This document shows positions 1-7,267 of a stretch of DNA of 22,063 nucleotides, piece after piece. Position numbers and translations under genes: made by a program. Origin of the DNA: an uncultured Prevotella sp. GTDB taxonomy: Bacteria; Bacteroidota; Bacteroidia; Bacteroidales; Bacteroidaceae. Location of the stretch: NCBI GenBank assembly GCA_900548745.1, contig URLQ01000034.1, positions 1 through 22,063 on the forward strand, given 5' to 3'. Position 1 is the stretch's first letter. Each line of letters begins with the position of its first letter. Below the pieces are notes generated by a model. The model was not told where the DNA came from. It was given only the letters and a program-made list of their open reading frames with translations, and ran no database searches.

Positions 1-125
1 TTGCAGTATATTCCAATCGTGGATTAAGGGTGCAGCCCTACCGCTGAATAGTTACAACGCAACGGTTTACGTATAATTTTTGTTAATTTGTACAAGTAAA
101 AGAAGAGTCTTTAATAAATATGAAA

Positions 126-133
126 TATATTTG
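126..133 (+). promoter_or_regulatory. Possible Bacteroidota -7 box (TATATTTG) for the surface-protein gene
   Basis: TATATTTG matches the TAnnTTTG -7 consensus exactly. No TTTG -33 element sits 19-22 nt upstream, so the call rests on one half of a promoter in AT-rich DNA. If used, it gives a leader of about 330 nt carrying both hairpins described below. Confidence 0.25.
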
Positions 134-267
134 CAACAACTAAAACAAAATTTTCGTGAAACATATTTAATAATTCACGTTACATCTGTTTTACTGAAGC
201 TCTATACTTATCATCAGCTACATCATTGAGCAACAAACAAAACAATCTATAAAAGAGATAATCAACC

Positions 268-281
268 TGGTCGCAAGACCA
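268..281 (+). promoter_or_regulatory. Leader hairpin with GCAA (GNRA) tetraloop
   Basis: TGGTC (268-272) and GACCA (277-281) pair perfectly around a GCAA loop. GNRA loops are unusually stable in RNA and often dock into other RNA elements. It stands out in otherwise AT-rich sequence about 190 nt upstream of the ATG at 470. Its role is unknown and it could be chance. Confidence 0.35.
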
Positions 282-354
282 AAACATACTATATTACCGA
301 CAAGGCTAAAGCCAAGTCATAACTATTAAACAATATTTCACATATCTGGAGAAA

Positions 355-388
355 GAGAGGGCGGACCCGGAAACGAGCACCGCCTCTC
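355..388 (+). promoter_or_regulatory. GC-rich leader hairpin without a T-tract
   Basis: GAGAGGGCGG (355-364) pairs with CCGCCTCTC (380-388) with one bulged G, around a 15-nt loop. It is the only GC-rich element in this leader and lies about 80 nt before the start codon at 470. No run of T follows, so it is not a standard terminator. It may be an mRNA stabiliser, a processing or protein-binding site, or part of a larger fold. Confidence 0.4.
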
Positions 389-469
389 AGAATCCAAAAA
401 CGCTTGAACATACTAAAAACAAATATTACTAACTACAATTAAAACAAACAAAAAACTGGGTACAAGAAA

Positions 470-3400
470 ATGAAAACATTTTTGAGTGAGAAGCAGACAG
501 CTTTCAAGAGCATCATCTTGCTTATGCTGGTGATGTTTACTGGTTTGATGGCTGACGCGCAAAAAAGCACAACAGCAAAGCAAAAGCCGTTTATCTATAT
601 CGGCCTTAATGGAAAGGAAGGATATGGAGATGCGAGCAAAGGCGAAAAGGCAACGTATCTCAATGACACTAAGTTCATTGAGCCGGCAATCATCGTGTAT
701 GAAAACGACAATAAGCAGACACTGGTGACAAACCGCTTCTACCTCTCGTATTACCTTACGAGCGAGACCGCTGACGGTACAAAAGGCACCAACAAAGTGG
801 AGAAAGGCGAGACATGGAATGTTGACGAAGCTACAGGAACAAGAGTGAACACTCGCTATGGCGACATCGAGACAGGACACTCGGCTGGCGTAGTATACGT
901 TCATGTAAAAGCTGTGCCGTCAGACCGTTACACCAACATGTTTGAAGAGGCGGAAGCAACATACCGCATCACTCTAAACAAGGTACAGGCACAGACGCCG
1001 GTAAGGGTAGTGCCGGAGTTCGTTACCGACGAGACATACCGTAACGGCTGGTATGCCGCAACAGGAACTACAATATCTCTCCCGAAGTTCAAAATCAACT
1101 ATGTTACCACCGATAACAATGGTAAAACACTTGACGTGGACATAACAAAGAGATTCTCCGTGACGGCAACGGTAATGGATGAGTCAAAGGGACTGGCTAC
1201 GGTTGCAAGCTATGACTACAACAGTCTGGAGAAAGGCAACGAAAAACTGAACGCCACAGTCATAAGCACCGACAACACAGCCGGTGTGGCAAAGATAAGA
1301 TTCTCTTTCAAGCCTCTCTACGATAATGCATACAACAATATAGATGATGTAGTGTTAGACCTGAACATCGTTGACGAAAAAGTTTCTCCGAAACTTATCT
1401 TCGCCAACGCAAAGCAGCTGGCATATACAGGTATGCAGAATATAGCCATGCAAAGACCTACGGTATACGACCAGTTCGGAAATGACATCACGCCTACGGT
1501 TTCTTACACCGATTGCAATAAGCCGCTGTGGATAGCATGGTCTGTAGCACCGCTGGCTGCAGGCAAGACGATGCATACGCCTAACGGGTGGCTGACCCCT
1601 CTTATGTCGGAACAGGGCACGCAGACCCCTCCTGAGAACATCACTGTATTCTGGAATGCTGGAGTTACAGCATACGGTCCTGACAATCTGAATTCCGGCG
1701 ACGTACCATTCCAGACTGGTGTGCGTCGCAATGAGTTCGTAGCATGCGACATGTCGAGCCGCGATGCCGCAATGAAGACCTGCAAGCTTGGTTCGTATTC
1801 AGTAAATGTTTACTGCCAGGTTTATCCCAACGCCTATAACGAAATTGCAAAGGCGAAATACAATGCGTCTGAAGACAAATACGAATTTGAGATAAAGCCA
1901 CGCCCCGTAAAGATTATGCTTACTCCTTCTGTTAAGGACGTGAACATAACGAAGGACACGAAGATAAACATGCAGAACCGCTTTGAGGTTATCGGAGTAT
2001 ATGTGCCGGAAATCGACGATACGAAATTAAATAAGGACAAAGGTGAGCGGTATGAGCTTCGCCATAATTCGGAAGCAGCCGACTTCGGATGCGAATACAC
2101 CATAAAGTTCAAAAGAGGAGATGTACAAATCGACAATTATCCTTATGAAGACGCAGACCACCATATCGTAGTAGATAAAGACGGGAACAGAATCAGCGAC
2201 CCCGACAGCTACGAAGGCGAAATGTGGGACATATACTGGTCTGTAAAGGGTCATAATACTGATTCGAACTGGACTCTGACGTTCCTCAAGACGGGAAATG
2301 TCGACCTTACCTATTCCATGTATCCATACAATATCGGATATTTTGAGGATGGCACAGGAACTACAACCGTAAACGAGACCTTCAACATTCAGGATAAGGT
2401 TACTCCTACCATAACAGTCACTCCAGACCCAATCATCATCTACACAAGCGACAAGGAATTCCCTACACAGCCTAACATTACGGTTACTGACGGTTTGGGC
2501 AATGACATACAGAAATATTATGATCTGAAGCTTTCTGACGAATCAGAGAAGGAGTTAAAGGGAGCAGGAATAACCATTGACAATAATGGCGACTTCATTA
2601 TCTCTGGAGAACTTGTAAATGGCGACTATTCAGACCTTACATTCATAGCAACTCCAAAAGAAGAATATAAGGACAAATACAGTCAAGGTCAAACTACATT
2701 CAGAATCATTGTAAAGGACCTTGGTGAGGAGCAGCGCTTCTCTTGGGCTGTGTACGACAAAAACGGAAACCACATCGGTACCGGCAAGGACAACATTCCT
2801 ACCGAGGACCACGTTCACGGCAAGCTCGTACTTACTGGTGCCGGCGTAGTGAACGGAGGTTATACTATCGATGCCATCCCGGGACTCACGGTACAGTTCG
2901 GAAAGCTTGCAGAGGCTACAGGCGAAGGTGCGACAGTGGAAGACCCATGGATTGCCAAGGCAAGCGATGATGGAAACAAGGTTGTTATATACGGCGACCC
3001 TGTAGAGATTGACCGCAAGACAGGTCTGCCTGTAGACGGCACCTTCTATATCCTAACTCCGCGCACCAACGGATTCCTCACCCTCGACGCCAAGTTCAAG
3101 GCTGGCAACAATATCGTGCTTACGGATGCCAAGGGCAAGGAGAAGCAGTATATCGACACGAAGAATACGGAGAAGAAGCCTGTGCAGTTCCGCTACCCTA
3201 TCTTTGCCAACACTACATACTATCTGTATAACGAGGGCGACGCCGACTCATACGAGCCTCTGAAGATACACGGTATCAGCTTCGAGCCGGGCTTCATCAC
3301 CCTGCGCAACGACATGAAGCCTATCGAGAGCGCCACAGCCTACGCCAACGGCTATGCCGGAGCACTGCCTACATTGACAAGCAGCACCACAGCAGTGGAT

Positions 3401-5473
3401 GAGTTCGTGGCTTATGATATAGCAGGAGAGCTGAAAGAAACAGGCGAAGAAATATCAGACTATGCCGAGATAAGCAAAGAGTATGGTACGGTAACTACCA
3501 AGTCTAAAGGTACAAACAGCAAGTTCATAGACGGAAAAAAGAACATCAATGGACATGGCGACCTGCAGCTCAAGAAAGACCACATGAAGGTTTACGCTGA
3601 GGTGAAGTCGGCATACAAAGGCTCTACTATAAAGAAGGTGCCTGCTTACGACCTCTATATCGGCGACATACCTACATATATAATGAAGAACGGATATACG
3701 CCTAACGTGCTTGAGCGTATCTCTACTACCAACTATCCTACACATATCCGTGCGTTCTTCGGCGGATGGGAGAATGGAGAGAACCGTCCTTACATCAAGG
3801 GCAACAAGATAGGCGAGACGGACGAGAGCAAGATAGAACTGCTCGTGGACAGCTGGAAGACTTCTAAGATGGACTCCGTGGGCAGTAACCAGCGCGTCAT
3901 AGACAACTTCTCTTTCGGTTCGTTCGGTACACAGAACGCCACTTCGGAAACGGTGAACGCCACATTCGTCTATAACAAGGACAATGAGGACCAGACATAC
4001 AACGTGCCTTGCCGTGGAACATACGTGCAGTTTGAGCCTAATGAGAGCGGAACAATCGCTGTATACATCATACAGAACGGTATGGTGGCATACGACGGCG
4101 ACCCAGCCAATGCAAAGAAGAGCGGTATTAACAAGCTGAAGCTCAACCCTGTATTCATCACCGACGAGACAGGAACTCCAGTGGAACTTGCCAAGTGGAC
4201 ACACTCTCTTGAAGGAAGCAATACTGATGCCTACACGGAAGCCGTAATACGATGCAGTTATGATGATATGGTAAAAGACTGCAATGGAGTGGTCCTGACC
4301 GACAAGTCTGGCACGGAAACCGAAGCACTGCTCAAGAAGGTTGGATATATCGGCAGCGAAACACAGCAGGCAACGATAAAGAAGGGCGACCCTCAGCAGA
4401 TCTATGACATTGCAAAGGTGCTCGACGAGAATGCCATTCCTGGTTCAAAGGGATATTCTGTTATCACCAAGGCTTACACCCGCTATTCCTTCCGTGTGAA
4501 GGCTGGCAAGAGCTATTTCCTCTTCATGAACGGCTCTAAACTCGGCAACGACGGTTTCGCCTTTATGCCTGACGGATGGACTCCAGACCGCACTCCTGTA
4601 AAGTTGACTACTGTGACCCTCGACGAGAAGGGCGACGTCTCAAAGGATACTGCAAGCAAGGACGAGTTCCTCGGCAAGCAGGAAAGCTTCGACAAGTACG
4701 ACAAGACTGTAAACGTGAAACTCTACCACAGCTTCACAGCAGGACAGTGGACAGCTCTGAGCCTACCGTTCAGCATCAACGAAAGCCAGTTCAAGAAGAT
4801 CTTCGGCAATGACGCATGGGCTATCAGCCTTGACGAGGTAGCAGACAAAGCTACAGTATCAGGAGAAGAGGTTAACAACGTGGCACTCTTCACACAGCAC
4901 AACTATCACTGGATAGTGGCTGGAAGACCATACTTCGTTCGTCCGGGCAATGACTTCAAACAGACATTTGACGAAGAAGCAGCTGGAGGAAGACAGTATA
5001 TCGAAATCGACAGCGTGACATTTGAACATGCCACATACAACTCTGCTACTACCGGAGAAGGATTCATAGCAGCAAAGAATCTTGAAAACAACAAGAAATA
5101 CTTCAACTTCAGAGCCATCTATGAGCCTACAGCAATCAAGGAGGGCGACTACTTCCTGGACGGGCAGTCAAGTCTCTACAGAGCGACGAAGACAACCAAC
5201 CTGTCAGGATACAGAGCCTACATATCCAACATATCAACCAATGGTGCGCGCATCGGTTCCTTTGCCTTCGGCGACATCAACGAGGATGGTAACAGAAACA
5301 CGACAGGTATCGACGAGGTATATGAATTCTACGACAACGGCATGAGCAAGAAGCTCGCCAAGAAGAAGGGAATATTCTCTATCGACGGAGTAAAGGTGGC
5401 AGACAGTGCTGCCGACCTCGACAAGCTGCCTGCTGGAGTATATATCATAAACGGTCAGACAATAGTAAAATAA
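470..5473 (+). CDS. Very large modular secreted surface protein with Ig-like repeats and C-terminal sorting-like end
   Basis: The 1667-aa product starts with a signal peptide: basic N-terminus, hydrophobic stretch at about 14-27, and likely cleavage after ADA (residue 30). There is no lipobox cysteine, so it is probably not a lipoprotein. Residues about 175-690 hold Ig-like modules, two with closely related cores (TVYDQFGNDI at 331-340 and ITVTDGLGNDI at 670-680). Two similar beta-rich blocks, at about 905-945 and 1340-1370, share an aromatic Y(Y/F)L(Y/F) strand followed by an HGISF or DGFAF strand. A WTALSLPF motif lies at about 1427-1434, a motif I associate with Prevotella surface proteins. 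The C-terminus (about 1615-1667) has a TGIDE segment, then a GVYIINGQ strand, resembling type IX secretion sorting ends. Family knowledge suggests an adhesin or carbohydrate- or host-binding role, but I see no catalytic motif and assign no function. A small gene follows 26 nt downstream with no terminator between. Confidence 0.85.
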   Translation: MKTFLSEKQTAFKSIILLMLVMFTGLMADAQKSTTAKQKPFIYIGLNGKEGYGDASKGEKATYLNDTKFIEPAIIVYENDNKQTLVTNRFYLSYYLTSETADGTKGTNKVEKGETWNVDEATGTRVNTRYGDIETGHSAGVVYVHVKAVPSDRYTNMFEEAEATYRITLNKVQAQTPVRVVPEFVTDETYRNGWYAATGTTISLPKFKINYVTTDNNGKTLDVDITKRFSVTATVMDESKGLATVASYDYNSLEKGNEKLNATVISTDNTAGVAKIRFSFKPLYDNAYNNIDDVVLDLNIVDEKVSPKLIFANAKQLAYTGMQNIAMQRPTVYDQFGNDITPTVSYTDCNKPLWIAWSVAPLAAGKTMHTPNGWLTPLMSEQGTQTPPENITVFWNAGVTAYGPDNLNSGDVPFQTGVRRNEFVACDMSSRDAAMKTCKLGSYSVNVYCQVYPNAYNEIAKAKYNASEDKYEFEIKPRPVKIMLTPSVKDVNITKDTKINMQNRFEVIGVYVPEIDDTKLNKDKGERYELRHNSEAADFGCEYTIKFKRGDVQIDNYPYEDADHHIVVDKDGNRISDPDSYEGEMWDIYWSVKGHNTDSNWTLTFLKTGNVDLTYSMYPYNIGYFEDGTGTTTVNETFNIQDKVTPTITVTPDPIIIYTSDKEFPTQPNITVTDGLGNDIQKYYDLKLSDESEKELKGAGITIDNNGDFIISGELVNGDYSDLTFIATPKEEYKDKYSQGQTTFRIIVKDLGEEQRFSWAVYDKNGNHIGTGKDNIPTEDHVHGKLVLTGAGVVNGGYTIDAIPGLTVQFGKLAEATGEGATVEDPWIAKASDDGNKVVIYGDPVEIDRKTGLPVDGTFYILTPRTNGFLTLDAKFKAGNNIVLTDAKGKEKQYIDTKNTEKKPVQFRYPIFANTTYYLYNEGDADSYEPLKIHGISFEPGFITLRNDMKPIESATAYANGYAGALPTLTSSTTAVDEFVAYDIAGELKETGEEISDYAEISKEYGTVTTKSKGTNSKFIDGKKNINGHGDLQLKKDHMKVYAEVKSAYKGSTIKKVPAYDLYIGDIPTYIMKNGYTPNVLERISTTNYPTHIRAFFGGWENGENRPYIKGNKIGETDESKIELLVDSWKTSKMDSVGSNQRVIDNFSFGSFGTQNATSETVNATFVYNKDNEDQTYNVPCRGTYVQFEPNESGTIAVYIIQNGMVAYDGDPANAKKSGINKLKLNPVFITDETGTPVELAKWTHSLEGSNTDAYTEAVIRCSYDDMVKDCNGVVLTDKSGTETEALLKKVGYIGSETQQATIKKGDPQQIYDIAKVLDENAIPGSKGYSVITKAYTRYSFRVKAGKSYFLFMNGSKLGNDGFAFMPDGWTPDRTPVKLTTVTLDEKGDVSKDTASKDEFLGKQESFDKYDKTVNVKLYHSFTAGQWTALSLPFSINESQFKKIFGNDAWAISLDEVADKATVSGEEVNNVALFTQHNYHWIVAGRPYFVRPGNDFKQTFDEEAAGGRQYIEIDSVTFEHATYNSATTGEGFIAAKNLENNKKYFNFRAIYEPTAIKEGDYFLDGQSSLYRATKTTNLSGYRAYISNISTNGARIGSFAFGDINEDGNRNTTGIDEVYEFYDNGMSKKLAKKKGIFSIDGVKVADSAADLDKLPAGVYIINGQTIVK

Positions 5474-5499
5474 CAAAAGAAAAAAGCAATATTACGATA

Positions 5500-5736
5500 A
5501 TGAAAAGAACTTATATCAAGCCCGACATGGCAATCCAGAAGATAGAAGCTTGTACTATAATGGAAGGAAGTACGACCCCAAGCGGCCCTACATTGCAAAA
5601 GGAAGCAGTAGGCGTGAGGTCATTCTCTGGAGACCAGATGTATTATAAGGAAACCCTTATTTTCGGAGGTGACGCTGGAGATGACGTAACACCATCATCA
5701 AAAGACCACGACATGTGGGATGATGTGTTGGAATAA
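5500..5736 (+). CDS. Small 'KxYIKP' protein, function unknown, cotranscribed with the surface protein
   Basis: The 78-aa protein begins MKRTYIKPDMAIQKIEACTI, followed by MEGST, and ends in a very acidic tail (DHDMWDDVLE). I recognise the pattern of a short (K)xYIKP start, an 'Ie' strand, a GS step and an acidic Trp-containing end from many small Prevotella proteins, none with an assigned function that I know. There is no signal peptide, membrane segment or metal motif. It has a single cysteine (residue 18) just before the EGST step. It lies 26 nt after the large secreted protein and is followed by a strong terminator, so the two probably share an mRNA. Possible roles are a chaperone or partner of the large protein, a peptide precursor with a cleavable leader, or a regulator; none is shown by the sequence. 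Confidence 0.75.
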   Translation: MKRTYIKPDMAIQKIEACTIMEGSTTPSGPTLQKEAVGVRSFSGDQMYYKETLIFGGDAGDDVTPSSKDHDMWDDVLE

Positions 5737-5772
5737 TCATTCTGAAGCATTATAATTTGCTTATCAATAACG

Positions 5773-5813
5773 AAGCCGGAGTGCAGGGACTTTATCTTGC
5801 GCTCCGGCTTTTT
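5773..5813 (+). terminator. Rho-independent terminator after the surface-protein/small-protein pair
   Basis: AAGCCGGAGTGCA (5773-5785) pairs with TGCGCTCCGGCTT (5798-5810) with one G-T wobble. The loop is 12 nt, and five T's run from 5809 to 5813, overlapping the end of the stem. It separates the accessory pair from the miaB operon. Confidence 0.92.
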
Positions 5814-5857
5814 ATATGCTCATATCTTCGCACTTTATAGCTCTCTGCAACCAAAAA

Positions 5858-5889
5858 TTTGCATATAACGTATAATTTTAGTAATTTCG
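5858..5889 (+). promoter_or_regulatory. Bacteroidota-type promoter for the miaB operon
   Basis: The -33 element TTTG (5858-5861) is followed after 20 nt by TAATTTCG (5882-5889), one mismatch from TAnnTTTG. Transcription would start near 5895, giving a leader of about 20 nt before the ATG at 5917. It sits directly after the upstream terminator. Confidence 0.7.
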
Positions 5890-5916
5890 CAGCCGAACTG
5901 TATATATAAACAAACA

Positions 5917-7248
5917 ATGAAAAAACTCTTCATAGAGACATACGGATGCCAGATGAACGTTGCCGACAGCGAAGTGGTAGCTTCGGTTATGCAGATGGCA
6001 GGTTACGAACTTTGCGAAAAAGAAGAAGAGGCTGACGCCATTCTTCTGAATACATGCAGCATCAGAGAGAATGCTGAAAACAAGATATATAACCGTCTGG
6101 AAACTCTTCATGCCGAACAGAAGAAAGGAAGGAATCTTATCCTCGGCGTGCTCGGCTGCATGGCAGAGAGGGTGAAGGACGACCTTATAGAGAACCATCA
6201 TGCCAATCTCGTATGCGGCCCAGACAGCTATCTCACGCTGCCCGACCTTATCGCACAGTGCGAGAACGGCAACAATGCTATAAACATCGAGCTGTCGAAG
6301 ACAGAGACCTACCGTGACATCGTGCCACAACGCATCGGTGGAAACAAGGTGAGCGGCTTTGTCAGCATCATGCGTGGCTGCAACAACTTCTGCCACTACT
6401 GCATCGTGCCTTATACAAGAGGCAGGGAGCGAAGCCGTGATGTGGAAAGCATACTAAAAGAGGTGAGAGACTTGCGCGACAGAGGTTTCAAGGAGGTGAC
6501 TCTGTTAGGACAGAACGTGAACAGCTACGGTCTTACACCCGCAGGAAAAAGAATGGAGGGGGGAGTAAGCTTTGCCGAACTGCTCCGCAAGGTGGCTCAT
6601 GAGGCTCCGGAGATGAGGGTGCGCTTCACTACATCCAACCCGGAAGACATGACAGAGGACATCCTCCATGCCATTGCCGACGAGCCTAACATCTGCAAGC
6701 ATATCCACTTCCCGGTACAAAGCGGCAGCAACAAGATACTGAAACTCATGAACCGCAAATACACAAGGGAACAGTATCTTGAGACAATTGATGCCATACG
6801 CCGCATCATCCCCGGCTGCGGAATAACGACAGATATCTTCGTCGGCTATCACGATGAGACGGAGGAAGACCATGAGCAGACCCTGTCGCTCGTAAAGGAG
6901 GTTGGCTTCGACTCTGCCTTCATGTTCAAATATTCGGAACGCCCCGGCACCTATGCCGCAAAGCATCTGCCGGACAACATCTCTGAAGAGACGAAGATAC
7001 AGCGTCTTAATGAATTGATAAAGCTACAGACTGAGGTAAGCGCACTACAGAACAAGAAAGACGAGGGCAAGGAGTTTGATGTTCTCGTGGAGGGATTCAG
7101 CAAACGCAGCCGCCAGCAACTGATGGGCAGGACGGAGCAGAACAAAGCCGTTGTGTTCGACAAAGGCAACCACCATATCGGCGAGACAGTAAGAGTCAAG
7201 ATTACAGGAAGCACCAGCGCCACACTATTTGGCGAAGTGGCAGAATAA
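5917..7248 (+). CDS. miaB: tRNA-2-methylthio-N6-dimethylallyladenosine synthase MiaB
   Basis: MiaB adds a methylthio group to C2 of isopentenyl-adenosine at position 37 of tRNAs that read UNN codons. It is a cytoplasmic radical-SAM enzyme with two [4Fe-4S] clusters. The 443-aa protein has the N-terminal methylthiotransferase domain with three conserved cysteines (C11 in YGCQMN, C47 in NTCS, C81 in LGCMAE). The radical-SAM CxxxCxxC is C155, C159 and C162, and a C-terminal TRAM domain covers about 375-442. Length and cysteine spacing are standard. The YGCQMN and NTCSIRENAE motifs favour MiaB over RimO or MtaB. The start at 5917 fits the promoter just upstream. It heads a tight run with three envelope genes. 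Confidence 0.96.
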   Translation: MKKLFIETYGCQMNVADSEVVASVMQMAGYELCEKEEEADAILLNTCSIRENAENKIYNRLETLHAEQKKGRNLILGVLGCMAERVKDDLIENHHANLVCGPDSYLTLPDLIAQCENGNNAINIELSKTETYRDIVPQRIGGNKVSGFVSIMRGCNNFCHYCIVPYTRGRERSRDVESILKEVRDLRDRGFKEVTLLGQNVNSYGLTPAGKRMEGGVSFAELLRKVAHEAPEMRVRFTTSNPEDMTEDILHAIADEPNICKHIHFPVQSGSNKILKLMNRKYTREQYLETIDAIRRIIPGCGITTDIFVGYHDETEEDHEQTLSLVKEVGFDSAFMFKYSERPGTYAAKHLPDNISEETKIQRLNELIKLQTEVSALQNKKDEGKEFDVLVEGFSKRSRQQLMGRTEQNKAVVFDKGNHHIGETVRVKITGSTSATLFGEVAE

Positions 7249-7267
7249 CGCACCTATTACATATTAT

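Larger units (their letters stand above)
1..469. other. Non-coding region and 5' leader before the large surface-protein gene
   Basis: No convincing gene lies here. The sequence is AT-rich, with stop codons in all frames and only tiny open stretches. A short GC-richer patch at 21-60 contains a small hairpin (AGGG 27-30, CCCT 36-39) and may be the tail of something outside the window. Nearer the gene there are a GNRA-type hairpin at 268-281 and a longer hairpin at 355-388, listed separately. The last 80 bases before the ATG at 470 are A-rich, as is usual for Bacteroidota translation starts. If transcription begins near the -7-like box at 126-133, the leader is over 300 nt long, but that promoter is weak. 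Confidence 0.6.

Noticed and set aside
2..76. Open stretch at the left edge that could be the last 24 codons of an upstream gene
   Set aside because: Too short to recognise, and the patch also looks like a small non-coding hairpin (AGGG/CCCT at 27-39). It cannot be settled without upstream sequence.
355..388. Leader hairpin considered as a terminator of an upstream gene
   Set aside because: No T-run follows the stem and no gene is visible upstream; kept only as a leader structure.
3455..4204. 249-codon open frame antisense to the surface-protein gene
   Set aside because: No signal, domain or promoter; the plus-strand frame is continuous for 1667 codons with coherent domains.
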